From: Robiginitalea biformata HTCC2501
GTDB taxonomy: Bacteria; Bacteroidota; Bacteroidia; Flavobacteriales; Flavobacteriaceae
Length of the DNA stretch: 64,000 nt
Reading direction: 5' to 3'
Assembly: GCF_000024125.1 (NCBI RefSeq)
Contig: NC_013222.1
Location: 1,900,501-1,964,500 of the forward strand
Under the pieces are notes generated by a model, which ran no database searches, was not told where the DNA came from, and saw only the letters and a program-made list of their open reading frames with translations. A program made the position numbers and the translations under genes. Positions 18,071 to 26,601 of the stretch are shown in pieces (within the stretch, counting starts at the first letter, position 1; every line of letters begins with the position of its first letter).

Positions 18071-18212
18071 GACGTGACGGTGTAGGTATCTGCCTCCGCC
18101 TCCGAAGAGCAAATCAAACATGGAACCGGGAAGTTCCCGGGTTTGACTTCAGTTCAATTTAGGGAAAAAAAGGATAGGTGGGGAGTGGACGGAATCAGGC
18201 ATGCCCGATGTT
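18071..18212. repeat. att22: reduced family A site (142 bp)
   Basis: The right part is well kept: TGGAACCGGGAAGTTCCCGGGTTTG-like hairpin, TTCAATTTAGGGAAAAAAA, GGTGGGGAGTGGACGGAATC and CCCGATGTT. The left arm is shortened and its core reads GACG in place of AACG. It is probably a poor recombination substrate now. Confidence 0.6.
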
Positions 18213-18281
18213 GGCATTTGGGCATTTCCGGCAACTTGAAGCATGTTAGTTATTCAGGCTGATTTTTCGTAATTTAAACTC

Positions 18282-18422
18282 ATGGATATTCCCAAGGAGG
18301 CTTTATACATTCTCGTTCCTGTTATTTTTCTTGCCCTGGCAATGGGATTGCTGAATTACCTAACGAGAAATGGAAGAAATTTCAGAAGCAGCAGGAATAG
18401 AAGGGCGAGGAAGCAGGATTAG
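18282..18422 (+). CDS. Small membrane protein, 46 residues, antisense to the array
   Basis: The frame starts at ATG 18282 and encodes MDIPKEALYILVPVIFLALA, then a short loop and a very basic tail (RNGRNFRSSRNRRARKQD). One transmembrane helix followed by an Arg-rich tail is a credible small membrane protein. It is the only likely gene in the unit between the GTT at 18210 and the AAC at 18505, and it points against all other cassette genes. Size and isolation make it uncertain. Confidence 0.4.
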   Translation: MDIPKEALYILVPVIFLALAMGLLNYLTRNGRNFRSSRNRRARKQD

Positions 18423-18789
18423 CCTTTTCGATTCTGCAGTGTCCTTATTGAAGGTTTCCGGTTTAATATTTTTCAGATTTTAATTGTTTATTAATGACCG
18501 CCAACGGTCTGGATATGGCTCTTGGCAAAGCGCCGCGAGTTTTTTTGTATTCTCATTATTCTTAAAAACTATCCTTTGACGGATTAATCGGGGCCATTGA
18601 ATGTCCTGTGCTGCTAACATGCCCGAAAGAATCCGCTTTAGCTTACTTTTGTTGTTGGCACAAAGTCAACAAGCATCTGCTTTGCTTTCTCCTTTAAAAT
18701 ATTCACTTTTTTTCAGGCAATAGCGGTAAGTCGTAATTTTCTCGTTGGCAACGTGCATTTTATGGCGCTTAAGCGTACTATCAACTTGA
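18423..18789. other. Gene-free 367-bp stretch with a short-family core
   Basis: The stretch contains GCCAACGGTCTGGATATGGC at 18501-18520. This matches the left end of the short (family B) sites and pairs over GTTGGC/GCCAAC with the start of the unit at 18210. A closing right half is not clear; GTTGGCAACG at 18744 is a candidate. The last part should hold the promoter of the plus-strand gene at 18790, but no motif is convincing. Confidence 0.4.
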
Positions 18790-20172
18790 ATGAACTCTGA
18801 TCAAATGAGAATAGTCCCCCTTTTATCAATTCTGGCAATTCTTTCCTTTCATCCTCCTGCAATCAGTCAAACATTACTTGATAATTCCAGCCCTCCCAAT
18901 AAACTCGGGGTGTTCATCGATGGCTGTGAACGGTGGGATGGAGGCTGTGATTTGGATTATATCCGAACGGAAATTACGGCCGTGGACTTCTACCGGGACA
19001 ATCAAAGGGCGGATGTCTTCCTGCTGATTAACCGGAACAGATCCGGTGGGGGTGGAAGGCAATACCAACTGATTTTCATAGGTCAGCAAAACATCCACGC
19101 AGGAAGGTCGGACACGCTCTATGTAGATAATAGACAGACGGACACCGACTTCGAAGTGCGGGAAAAAGTAACCCGGTATATCAAATTGGGTTTGGCTCCC
19201 TATGTTGCGAAAACCAAAGCCGGGGAGGAAATTGAAATCAATATGAAGACTGGCTCCGGCATTGAAGGAGATTCCATACAGGATAACGTGGATCCCTGGA
19301 ATTACTGGGTGTTTAATGTGGGGAGCGATGCGAACATTGAAGTTGAGGAATTGAGCAGTGACATCAATATTGGTGGAAACATCAATATTAACCGTATAAC
19401 GGATAAGTGGAAACTGTCCCTGTCCGGGAGGATCGATGAAAGGCTGAGAAGAACCATCCAAAAAGTGCCGAGAGTGGATGAGAATGGCGATCCGGTGCTC
19501 GATGAAGACGGGAACCAGATCATCGATGACGTTGAGAATAATTTTGATGTATCCGAATTTGGATTCAGCCACCAGCTCGTGAAGTCTGTTTCACCCCAAT
19601 GGTCGTATGGATATGATTTGGCAGGGCGCCAGAACACCCGGCTTAATTATAAGTTCCAGGCCAGCTTCCGGCCGGCAGTGGAGTACAATTTTTTCCCGGA
19701 ATCCGTGCAGAATTCCAGATTTCTGAGGGTGAACTACGGGGTGGAACTCAGGAATAATCAGTATGTCGAAGAAACGATTAGCGGGGTTCTCGAAGAAACC
19801 AGGGTCCTCCATAGTTTAAGAACCAGCCTGGGGCTCAATAAACGCTGGGGAAACCTGGAGGTGGGCTATCGCTGGAGAAATTATTTGGATGATTTTAACT
19901 CCTGGTCCACCGGGTTGAATATTCGGGCGGAAGTCCGCGTTACCGGGAATTTATCTTTTTACGTAAGGGCAGAAGGCAACTATGTAAAGGACCAGATTTA
20001 CCTGGCATCCGGAGACTTCACCGAACAGGATATTTTAAGCGGGAGGGTAACCCTGCCCTCAGCGTATAACATCGATACCCGGTTTGGGTTTAATTATCGG
20101 TTTGGTTCTAATCTCAATAACTTCGTCAACCGAAGATTTTTTGGAAGGGCCAATTTTGTTGGGACTGATTGA
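18790..20172 (+). CDS. Secreted outer-membrane protein of unknown function
   Basis: The 460-residue protein has a signal peptide (LLSILAILSFHPPAISQ), with a possible second start at 18805. The N-terminal domain contains VFIDGCERWDGGCDLDYIRTE with two Cys and a Gly-rich RNRSGGGGRQYQLIF. An acidic linker follows (DENGDPVLDEDGNQIIDD), then alternating strands to a C-terminal NRRFFGRANFVGTD, as in a beta barrel. It is the only large plus-strand gene within the array. No recombination site precedes it cleanly, so it may be an insertion or a very old unit. Confidence 0.6.
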   Translation: MNSDQMRIVPLLSILAILSFHPPAISQTLLDNSSPPNKLGVFIDGCERWDGGCDLDYIRTEITAVDFYRDNQRADVFLLINRNRSGGGGRQYQLIFIGQQNIHAGRSDTLYVDNRQTDTDFEVREKVTRYIKLGLAPYVAKTKAGEEIEINMKTGSGIEGDSIQDNVDPWNYWVFNVGSDANIEVEELSSDINIGGNININRITDKWKLSLSGRIDERLRRTIQKVPRVDENGDPVLDEDGNQIIDDVENNFDVSEFGFSHQLVKSVSPQWSYGYDLAGRQNTRLNYKFQASFRPAVEYNFFPESVQNSRFLRVNYGVELRNNQYVEETISGVLEETRVLHSLRTSLGLNKRWGNLEVGYRWRNYLDDFNSWSTGLNIRAEVRVTGNLSFYVRAEGNYVKDQIYLASGDFTEQDILSGRVTLPSAYNIDTRFGFNYRFGSNLNNFVNRRFFGRANFVGTD

Positions 20173-20225
20173 TATTTCATTCTTTGCGTTACAGGCCTAG
20201 AAAAACTGATATCCTATTCGAATGA

Positions 20226-20291
20226 GGATTTGAAAATCCGCGGGGATTTTCAGAAGTAGGTGAGAACAAGCAATTACTTATAGCGCTTGTT
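20226..20291. repeat. att20: right half of a short-family site
   Basis: The perfect hairpin TGAAAATCC-GCGG-GGATTTTCA is followed by GAAGTAGGTGAGAACAAGC and AATTACTTATAGCGCTTGTT. The same 60 bases close att18 at 21690-21750. The left arm is missing, cut near the end of the plus-strand gene. The GTT core is at 20289-20291. Confidence 0.6.
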
Positions 20292-20295
20292 GTGC

Positions 20296-20798
20296 TTAGT
20301 TTTTATTTTCAAACTCGCTATCCTTTTTTAAGTGCTCTTTTCTTAAATTTTCTGCGTATTGAATAAAATAGCCGTCAAAAAATTGTTTATTCGGACTTTC
20401 TAAAAGTGCTCCAAAGCCCGGAGTTAGTACCATTCCATCGACTAATGATTTTCTAGATTCCCAATTTTTTTACTCAACATTTTGTTTTCGTTCTGCAAAA
20501 ATAGATTCTCAACGTGCCTTACTTCTGCAGCAAATAAGTGAAAACCATGATTATGTTCTTCTTCGGTTAAGGCATCTGGATTCATTCGGAAAGTTGAAAT
20601 TATTCTTGATGATTCTTTTGAAGAACCTAAACTTAGAAGTAGATGAATATCCAGGGCCGCAATCTCATGAAAAGTTGAGGCTTGTGTTGCTTTTGTATTA
20701 CTCCTTATTTGTAATCCAACGAAAATCAATGAAATGATAACAGCAAGGGCCGATATGATTTCAGCAATCAAAGCATATTCTTCAAGTATTTCTTTCAT
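20296..20798 (-). pseudogene. Membrane-anchored hypothetical protein, frameshifted at an A7 run
   Basis: The first 118 codons (20442-20798) encode one transmembrane helix (ISALAVIISLIFVGLQI) and the segment RSNTKATQASTFHEIAALD, then lose frame at a run of seven A (…SKKI). Adding one A restores a frame reading WESRKSLVDGMVLTPGFGAL and on to SEFENKN and a TAA at 20296-20298. The restored protein has about 167 residues, and the TAA lies exactly at the start of the unit. Either the gene is a pseudogene, or it is phase-variable, or the base call is wrong. Confidence 0.65.
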
Positions 20799-20882
20799 AA
20801 TGATCTTCTTTATTTCTTTTATTAAGAGTTCAACCCATTAATTTGCTTGTGGTTATCTTTCCCATTATCTGAAATTAAGTAC

Positions 20883-21113
20883 AACTTGCCGGGGTATGAG
20901 CCGTTCCGCAGTTTGTTTTACGCCACAGGCAGCGCCTGCATCCTTTGGGAGCCTGGTGTTTCCTCAATTGAAGATCTGGGCTACTTCAGGATGGCGCCCT
21001 ACGGGACGGCGAGCAAAACAAGCCTGGAAACGGGAGGCTTCCGAAACTGATTTAAAGTGAATTTAGGGAAAAAGTTTTAGGTGGGGGAGTGGACGGAATG
21101 GGGGATACCCGTT
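20883..21113. repeat. att19: family A site (231 bp)
   Basis: A near full-length copy with left arm AACTTGCCGGGGTATGAGCCG, second stem CAGTTTGTTTTACGCC, central GGCGCC stems, GGCGAGCAAAACAAGCC and right arm CGGAATGGGGGATACCCGTT. The unit core TAAGTACAAC (20876-20885) pairs with GTTGTGCTTA (20289-20298) at 9 of 10 positions. Confidence 0.8.
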
Positions 21114-21128
21114 GATGTAGCCAGTTTA

Positions 21129-21602
21129 TTAATTCCCATTCAACTGTTTATTATATTCTTCCGCATCGTATGTTCCGATTGATTTTTGGACAAGTCCTTG
21201 TTCATTCATTGTCCATTCTTCAAATCCACTAAAATCAACTTTATTTCCAGTCCCGTTTGGTCCGGTATTGGTTCCCCTGAATGTCCAGTAATATCTATAA
21301 GTCCCATTTCCCTTTGTCAGACTGTCCATTGTTAATTCCAGATCGGGAAATGCCTCCATATATGAATTTGCTGTTTCCGCCAATTGTTTTCTTCCTACTG
21401 CTGGTGTTCCATTGTTTACTGTTAGTGATCCATCTTCTGCGTAAAATGAAGCCATTTTTTCAGGAACCTTACTGTTCCAGGCATCAGTGTACTTTTGTCC
21501 AAATTCGACCATTTTATCATATTCAGACTTGTCAGATTTACAACCTGTCATAATGATTGAGATTATTAAAAAGGTTGATAAAATTGTTTGTTTGACTTTC
21601 AT
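21129..21602 (-). CDS. SnoaL/DUF4440-like lipoprotein
   Basis: The 157-residue protein has a lipoprotein signal (TFLIISIIMTGC, Cys 21). An NTF2-like domain follows: MVEFGQKYTDAWNSKVPEKMASFY, then a strand pair and GTYRYYWTFRGT and FSGFEEWTMNE. It should be anchored in the envelope. The ligand is unknown. It forms a single-gene unit between att18 and att19. Confidence 0.75.
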   Translation of the reverse strand: MKVKQTILSTFLIISIIMTGCKSDKSEYDKMVEFGQKYTDAWNSKVPEKMASFYAEDGSLTVNNGTPAVGRKQLAETANSYMEAFPDLELTMDSLTKGNGTYRYYWTFRGTNTGPNGTGNKVDFSGFEEWTMNEQGLVQKSIGTYDAEEYNKQLNGN

Positions 21603-21626
21603 ACTCTTCTTTTTTCAAAGTGGCTA

Positions 21627-21750
21627 CCACGGTGTCGGCTACGAGTAGTTGCATGGTTAAGCGATTCACGTTTCAAGTACACACCAAACTGAAAATCCGC
21701 GGGGATTTTCAGAAGTAGGCGAGAACAAGCAATTACTTATAGCCAATGTT
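21627..21750. repeat. att18: short-family (B) site (124 bp)
   Basis: The left arm GGTGTCGGCTACGAGTAGTTGC pairs with the right arm GCAATTACTTATAGCC. The interior holds the perfect hairpin TGAAAATCC-GCGG-GGATTTTCA, shared with att20. The left core is worn (CCACGG in place of AACGG); the GTT core is at 21748-21750. Confidence 0.65.
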
Positions 21751-21775
21751 GGCAGTTGCCTTTTTTGGTTTAAAA

Positions 21776-22657
21776 TTATTCATCGATACTCAAAAACTTC
21801 TTTGCATTTTTATAGAATATCATTTCCTTTTCTTCTTTATTCAAAAAGGCTAAATCGTTTAAAAAGTCAATCGAATTTGTAATTGCATTTGGCCAAACCA
21901 TTTGGTCAGAACCGAACATTACCCTGTCAAGAAGTCCGTATTCTTTAGCAGATTTCAAAAATTTTACAGCAAAGTCTTTAGTCATAGGATGCAACCACAT
22001 TTCTACTCCTAAATCTGCGTGAAGGTTTGGATAACCATCCATCATTCTCAAGGTGTTTTCATAGAAGTTTTCTCCTGCGTGCATTAGATATAATTTCAGT
22101 TTAGGGTATTTAACCAAAACATCTTCAATCAAAAAGGGGTCGCCTAGGCTAATTCTATAATTTGGCCATCCTAATTGCTGGGCATTTGGAAAACTGCCTC
22201 CTGAATGATATCCAACAGGAATTTCATATTTCTCGCATATTTCCAGATAGGGTTGATAAATCGAATCAGCGAGTGTTTTCCCTTTATAAACAGCCATTAC
22301 CTCTGCAAAGACCTTTATTTTTCCTGACTTTACATATTCCTCAAATTCTTTTATAGGAATTAGTTCCTCCTCGCTATCTTGATATGCAGGTATAAATCGT
22401 GTGTCTGTTTTTGTATAAAGTTCTATACTTTCGAGTGAGCCACAAACAACTGCGTATTCAATGTTATGCTCATTCATTTTTTGGATCGTTTGTTCAAGTG
22501 TTTCTTTTGCCGTTTTACTTGATTCCAGGCCATTTCGTGCTGTTCCAACCCAAAAGTCTTTTTCTGTATAGCTATGCATATGCATATCTATAATTTGTCC
22601 GTAAGAGATATCATAACCAATTGTAAACAATGTCAAAATCAAGATTATTCTTTTCAT
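21776..22657 (-). CDS. Secreted amidohydrolase family protein
   Basis: The 293-residue protein has a signal peptide ending near SYGQ, then IIDMHMHSYTE, where the HxH pair is the first metal site of the amidohydrolase superfamily. Further metal candidates are VGYHSGGSFP near residue 150, YLMHAGENFY near residue 192 and FGSDQMVW near residue 250. The Asp in the last motif is the usual catalytic base. It resembles amidohydrolase-2 (PF04909) hydrolases or decarboxylases. The substrate is unknown. Confidence 0.8.
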   Translation of the reverse strand: MKRIILILTLFTIGYDISYGQIIDMHMHSYTEKDFWVGTARNGLESSKTAKETLEQTIQKMNEHNIEYAVVCGSLESIELYTKTDTRFIPAYQDSEEELIPIKEFEEYVKSGKIKVFAEVMAVYKGKTLADSIYQPYLEICEKYEIPVGYHSGGSFPNAQQLGWPNYRISLGDPFLIEDVLVKYPKLKLYLMHAGENFYENTLRMMDGYPNLHADLGVEMWLHPMTKDFAVKFLKSAKEYGLLDRVMFGSDQMVWPNAITNSIDFLNDLAFLNKEEKEMIFYKNAKKFLSIDE

Positions 22658-22706
22658 TTAAATCTCCTTTTTTTTTGAATGGACGATAGATTTTTAGGTT
22701 ACTGTC

Positions 22707-22939
22707 ATCGTGTCCGGAGTATGCCCCGTTTCGCAGCTTGTATTGCGGCACGGGGGCGCCTGCATCCTCTGGGAGCCAGGTGTTTCCTCACTGAGGACTT
22801 TGGCTACTTCAGGATTGCGCCCAGGGGACGGCGAGCAAAACAAGCCTGGAAACGGGAAACTTCCAGGTTTGATTTAATGTCAATTTAGGGAAAAAAGTTA
22901 TAGGTGGGTGAGTGGACGGAATGGGGGATATCCGTTGTT
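22707..22939. repeat. att17: family A site (233 bp)
   Basis: A full-length copy, but the left core reads ATCG in place of AACG. Its flanking bases GGTTACTGTCATC still pair at 9 of 13 positions with GTTGGCAGTTGCC at 21748-21760, which shows drift rather than absence of the terminal match. The GTT core is at 22937-22939. Confidence 0.75.
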
Positions 22940-23058
22940 GCCAGCACGTGCTATTCATTTTTCGACAGCACTATTTTATTTCGAAGACTTAATTCAATAA
23001 TCAGCGAATTATTCGGATTCGATAAGTCTAAATATCAGACCTTATATGAATATTCATA

Positions 23059-23502
23059 TTATCTATCAACAAAGTGAAAATCAGGCGGTCCATCTCTTTT
23101 TACCAAAATAATTGCATCTCCTGTCTCTGGTATATCCCAATAGTGAGGCATTTCACCTGGAATTACTATGAAGGCACCAGGTTTAAGGTTATAAATCTCC
23201 TTTCCAAGTTTGATTGTTACTTCTCCGCTAATTAAAACAACGTATTCATCGTGAGTATGCCAATGCTCATCAAAAAATCCCCCTGCCGGAAACCAGGCAT
23301 AATAACTAATTCCGCCAGTATTTGGATTTGTTGATTGCAATGCTGTCCGCGTTCCTGCTGGTGCTATACTTCCGTCACCTGCTTCTCCCCATTCCACATC
23401 ATCTAGGTTTATAGCGAGTGATTCTGGTGGACTCTTTTCGGACTTACACCCTAAAAAAACAAACAGGAATATCGCGAGGTAAAATAATCGTATTCTAGTC
23501 AA
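23059..23502 (-). CDS. Cupin-domain lipoprotein
   Basis: The 147-residue protein has a lipoprotein signal (FYLAIFLFVFLGC). The cupin motif 1 is in DEHWHTHDEYVVLISGEV near residues 78-95, with His-His-Glu ligands, and motif 2 in PGEMPHYWDIP near residue 120. A single cupin domain of this type binds a divalent metal. It could be an enzyme or a sensor in the envelope. It is a single-gene unit between att16 and att17. Confidence 0.8.
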   Translation of the reverse strand: MTRIRLFYLAIFLFVFLGCKSEKSPPESLAINLDDVEWGEAGDGSIAPAGTRTALQSTNPNTGGISYYAWFPAGGFFDEHWHTHDEYVVLISGEVTIKLGKEIYNLKPGAFIVIPGEMPHYWDIPETGDAIILVKRDGPPDFHFVDR

Positions 23503-23547
23503 ATTGGTCAGTTTTTTGTTCCCGTTAGTTTTTTTGGCATTGCTTAC

Positions 23548-23669
23548 AACGGCCTCGTGTATGAGCAGTAGCGGATTTCATGCAACTAATTTTCAATACA
23601 TAAGATAACCTATTTAAAACAAAATAGCGGTTCGAGCAGGCACTCAAACCGCTATTGCATGATCACGTT
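23548..23669. repeat. att16: short-family (B) site (122 bp)
   Basis: AACGGCCTCGTGTATGAGC opens the site at 23548. The right arm CCGCTATTGCATGATCACGTT pairs with GTGTATGAGCAGTAGCGG. The AT-rich loop contains a terminator-like hairpin (listed separately). Terminal match with the preceding unit: GTTGCCAGCA (22937) against TGCTTACAAC, 8 of 10. Confidence 0.6.
23612..23656 (-). terminator. Rho-independent terminator-like hairpin inside att16
   Basis: On the minus strand AATAGCGGTT and AACCGCTATT form a 10-bp stem with a 14-base loop, followed by TTTTGTTTT. It lies just downstream of the lipoprotein gene 23685-24278, so it probably ends that transcript. Confidence 0.5.
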
Positions 23670-23684
23670 TTTGTGCTTCGTTTT

Positions 23685-24278
23685 TTAGTTTGGTTTTGAA
23701 TATTCGATTAATTCCTCCACGTAGTGAAAATCACCTTGATCTTGAGTGAGTTTTATGAAATTTTTTACAGCAGGCGCATACAACCAAACTTCGGTTTCAT
23801 TTGCGCTATACCCTCTGGAATTGGTGATTTTACCAGTGTACTTTATGGTATAGGCCATATACGTACCCGCTTCTACTGTTTCTTCCTGGTAGGATAGTAC
23901 TTCGGCATCCTGACTTTGGTTTCCGGTAGTTCCATCCTGACTGGTCCAACTGTTTTCGTATTTCCATTTTTTACCCACTTCGAGAGGCCAGTCGTACTTC
24001 GGTGTTTCGCTTTCCTCCGGTTTAACGATTTCGGCAACGGGTATGGTATCTTTACCAATAGTCATAGCCAGGGATCCGTCAAAACGTACTATTTCTCTTG
24101 TATCTGTGCCATCTGAGCGTACTTCGCCTTCAGTAGTCACACCCTTATATTTCCAGACCCATTTCTCACCCAGCTGATAATCCGAAAGAGTTGGTTGGTT
24201 GGTACTGCTGGATGTAGTTGAGTCGTTACAGGCACTGAGTACTAAAAGGGCAAGTACAACTGGAAATAGATTTTTCAT
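23685..24278 (-). CDS. Hypothetical lipoprotein, 197 residues
   Basis: The protein has a lipoprotein signal (FPVVLALLVLSAC, Cys 17) and a Ser/Thr-rich linker. The domain that follows contains LGEKWVWKYKGV and a related LEVGKKWKYENSW about 70 residues later, so it may consist of two similar halves. No family with a known role was recognised. It is likely exposed on the periplasmic face or cell surface. Confidence 0.65.
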   Translation of the reverse strand: MKNLFPVVLALLVLSACNDSTTSSSTNQPTLSDYQLGEKWVWKYKGVTTEGEVRSDGTDTREIVRFDGSLAMTIGKDTIPVAEIVKPEESETPKYDWPLEVGKKWKYENSWTSQDGTTGNQSQDAEVLSYQEETVEAGTYMAYTIKYTGKITNSRGYSANETEVWLYAPAVKNFIKLTQDQGDFHYVEELIEYSKPN

Positions 24279-24410
24279 TCTTTACTTTTAACAATACGTC
24301 CTGAAAGAATGAAACTTGTTACAGTTACTAAAGGCTTAATTATGAAACGCTCAAATTTCAAATTAGGCCGGTGCCAGGCTAAGAATACATACTCCTACGC
24401 GAGCCAACTG

Positions 24411-25136
24411 CTATTCCAAAGAAGCGTATTCATTATCAATCAGCTCAATTAACTCTGTGATTCTACCCTTTAATAAAACCGATTGCCTGGTATAGTAATT
24501 TAGTAGTCCCGATGAAATATAAATGTCAGCTAATATTCGTTTATCAGTAATCTGAATGGGTGAGCCATATTCACCATATTTAATTTCATACGCATATTTA
24601 TTTCTCAATTCAGTAGAACGATTCAATATATCTGCTCCAATAGTAATGATATCTTGGGCTTCCAATTCGTAGATATTCTGAATAGAATTAAATAACTCCC
24701 GATTGCTTATAATGTTCGATTCCCCTTCAGAGATCATTGAGTTGTATGTTCCAATTTTTGGTCGAAATTGTCTGTCTGTAAAGAAGATATATTCCAATTG
24801 AGAAACCCCTTCCACTTTAGGAAGCTCACCAATAATTTCCTCGAAAATAAAGTCAATGGTTGAGTCTTGAGACATTAATTGGGCAATTCGCCATTTGTGA
24901 TCATTAATGACTTGAGACAACAGTAATGTATCTTGAATTAAATCACTCTTTATTTCACTCAGATAGACTTTCTCAGCAATTCGGGTATTTTTTAATTCAT
25001 TCGAATTATCGATACTAAGGGCAATTAAAATTCCAATAACCACCAGTATTATTTCTCCGATAGCATACAGAAGATATTGAATGACCTTATTGTCCCGAAT
25101 CATATTCTGTCTTATTGCTCTAAAGAATTTTGTCAT
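24411..25136 (-). CDS. DUF6090 family membrane protein
   Basis: From MTKFFRAIRQNMIRDNKVI the protein has 241 residues; an ATG ten codons upstream is less likely because every paralogue starts at this motif. The helix GEIILVVIGILIALSIDN is present. No clear recombination site separates it from the lipoprotein gene at 23685, so the two may share a unit. Function is unknown. Confidence 0.85.
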   Translation of the reverse strand: MTKFFRAIRQNMIRDNKVIQYLLYAIGEIILVVIGILIALSIDNSNELKNTRIAEKVYLSEIKSDLIQDTLLLSQVINDHKWRIAQLMSQDSTIDFIFEEIIGELPKVEGVSQLEYIFFTDRQFRPKIGTYNSMISEGESNIISNRELFNSIQNIYELEAQDIITIGADILNRSTELRNKYAYEIKYGEYGSPIQITDKRILADIYISSGLLNYYTRQSVLLKGRITELIELIDNEYASLE

Positions 25137-25164
25137 TAGGTAATGGTTGAATATAATGAAACAC

Positions 25165-25219
25165 AACGGTCTCGGCTATGAGTAGTTGCGAGGACTAGCA
25201 ATTACTTATAGCCATTGTT
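25165..25219. repeat. att15: short-family (B) site (55 bp)
   Basis: AACGGTCTC then GGCTATGAGTAGTTGC pairs with GCAATTACTTATAGCC at 14 of 16 positions around an 8-base loop; GTT core at 25217-25219. Its size and shape resemble a classical attC. Confidence 0.7.
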
Positions 25220-25228
25220 GTACTTTCG

Positions 25229-26026
25229 TTATTTTTGAATTTCTTTATTCAACAGATCGATTATCAATTCAATTCTCTTTTTTAATGCCAATGCCTGCAT
25301 ATTTGTCGAATGGCATTGAGCAATAGCATTAGCCATCATAGATTCCAGTTGCGCATTTTGCAATATTTTTTCTGAGCTTGGTGTTTTCTGCGATTTCCCG
25401 ACAAATAATCTTCCGTCAATATCATTATTTTTTTCTACGAGATAAATCGGTCTTCCACTAGATTCGTAAGATGAATGTACCATATCTCTAAAAATCCCTA
25501 GACTTATTTGATACGGTATATTCAAATCTGTTTTTAGAGTTTGCCATTGGAGCTCCATCTCTTGTAAAGCAAGTATATCAGAAGTCCAACTTGATAACAG
25601 TTTACGCAAAGGCTTGTTCTGTACCAATCTAATTTTGCCCGAAGTGATAAGATCATTTTGAATAGGATCAAAAGTAGGGTCTAATCCTAGGTATCTTATT
25701 TTATGAATAAGTGTATCTCTATTAACATCGAATTCCGAATTATCCACGTAGTTGAGGACATCTATGGAATTTTGAATAATTGCATTCCGCATATCAATCT
25801 TTTGTTCCAGTTGGGATAGATTTAGAACGTATTCTTCCTTCAAATCCTTAAGAACCTCTTGTTCTAGTATTCGGTTCTTCCTGTGTTCATTCCAATTGTT
25901 GATTGATAATGCTATTAAAATTCCAATAACGACAAGAATAATTTCTCCAATTGCATATTTCAAATACTTCCCAGTCTTTCCTTCTGAAAGTAAGTTCTGT
26001 CTAATTTTTCTGAAGAATTTTATCAT
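25229..26026 (-). CDS. DUF6090 family membrane protein
   Basis: The 265-residue protein has the signature MIKFFRKIRQNLLSEGKTG and the helix GEIILVVIGILIALSINNW. It fills one unit between att14 and att15, separate from the DUF6090 gene at 24411. Two adjacent units therefore carry different members of the same family. Function is unknown. Confidence 0.85.
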   Translation of the reverse strand: MIKFFRKIRQNLLSEGKTGKYLKYAIGEIILVVIGILIALSINNWNEHRKNRILEQEVLKDLKEEYVLNLSQLEQKIDMRNAIIQNSIDVLNYVDNSEFDVNRDTLIHKIRYLGLDPTFDPIQNDLITSGKIRLVQNKPLRKLLSSWTSDILALQEMELQWQTLKTDLNIPYQISLGIFRDMVHSSYESSGRPIYLVEKNNDIDGRLFVGKSQKTPSSEKILQNAQLESMMANAIAQCHSTNMQALALKKRIELIIDLLNKEIQK

Positions 26027-26054
26027 TGGTTATTGGTTGGTCATAATGTAATAT

Positions 26055-26152
26055 AACGTGCCTGGGTGTGCCGTTCCAGGTTTGATTTAATGTCAATTTA
26101 GGGAAAAAAGTTATAGGTGGGGGAGTGGGCGGAATGGGGGATCCCCGTTGTT
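26055..26152. repeat. att14: family A site lacking its central stems (98 bp)
   Basis: AACGTGCCTGGGTGTGCCGTTCC is joined directly to AGGTTTGATTTAATGTC, AATTTAGGGAAAAAAGTT, GGTGGGGGAGTGGGCGG and AATGGGGGATCCCCGTTGTT. About 135 bp of inner stem-loops are gone while both outer arms and cores are intact. Confidence 0.75.
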
Positions 26153-26171
26153 GGCAACTGGCTCTTGCTGG

Positions 26172-26585
26172 TTATTTTATTTTTTTAAAGACTAAAGGCA
26201 TCGTTGCCTCGTCGATGTAATTCATATCAATCAGATTCAGTGATTTCACCATATTCAGTGTTGTTGTTTTATATTGCTTGAAGTGAGGTGATTCTAAATG
26301 CTTTCTATATGCATCTTCATCTGCGTAGATTTCTAAAATCCTGATCTGGGTAGGGTTTTCTTTTTGATACATTGGAAAAATTGAAATTACACCAGGCTCC
26401 AATTCAACTGATGCTCTTGCTTCTTCCTTTAATATTGATAGATATTCCTCGAGATATTCAGGCTCGATTTGAATTTCCGAAAGTCTGATCATTACTTTAT
26501 CCGAATCAAAGTCGATTCTTGGTTTCTTACTTTGATTACAAGAAACAAATAGAACGATGATCAAGAATGCGATTAGCTTATTCAT
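26172..26585 (-). CDS. Antibiotic-biosynthesis-monooxygenase-like lipoprotein
   Basis: From MNKLIAFLIIVLFVSC the protein has 137 residues with a lipoprotein Cys at residue 16. The ABM-type ferredoxin-like fold is suggested by VMIRLSEIQIEPEYLEEYLS, PGVISIFPMYQKENPTQIRILEIY and YRKHLESPHFKQYKTTT. Relatives are quinol monooxygenases such as YgiN. Lipid anchoring is unusual for such a protein. The role is unknown. Confidence 0.75.
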   Translation of the reverse strand: MNKLIAFLIIVLFVSCNQSKKPRIDFDSDKVMIRLSEIQIEPEYLEEYLSILKEEARASVELEPGVISIFPMYQKENPTQIRILEIYADEDAYRKHLESPHFKQYKTTTLNMVKSLNLIDMNYIDEATMPLVFKKIK

Positions 26586-26601
26586 ATAACAGTTTGTTGC
26601 C

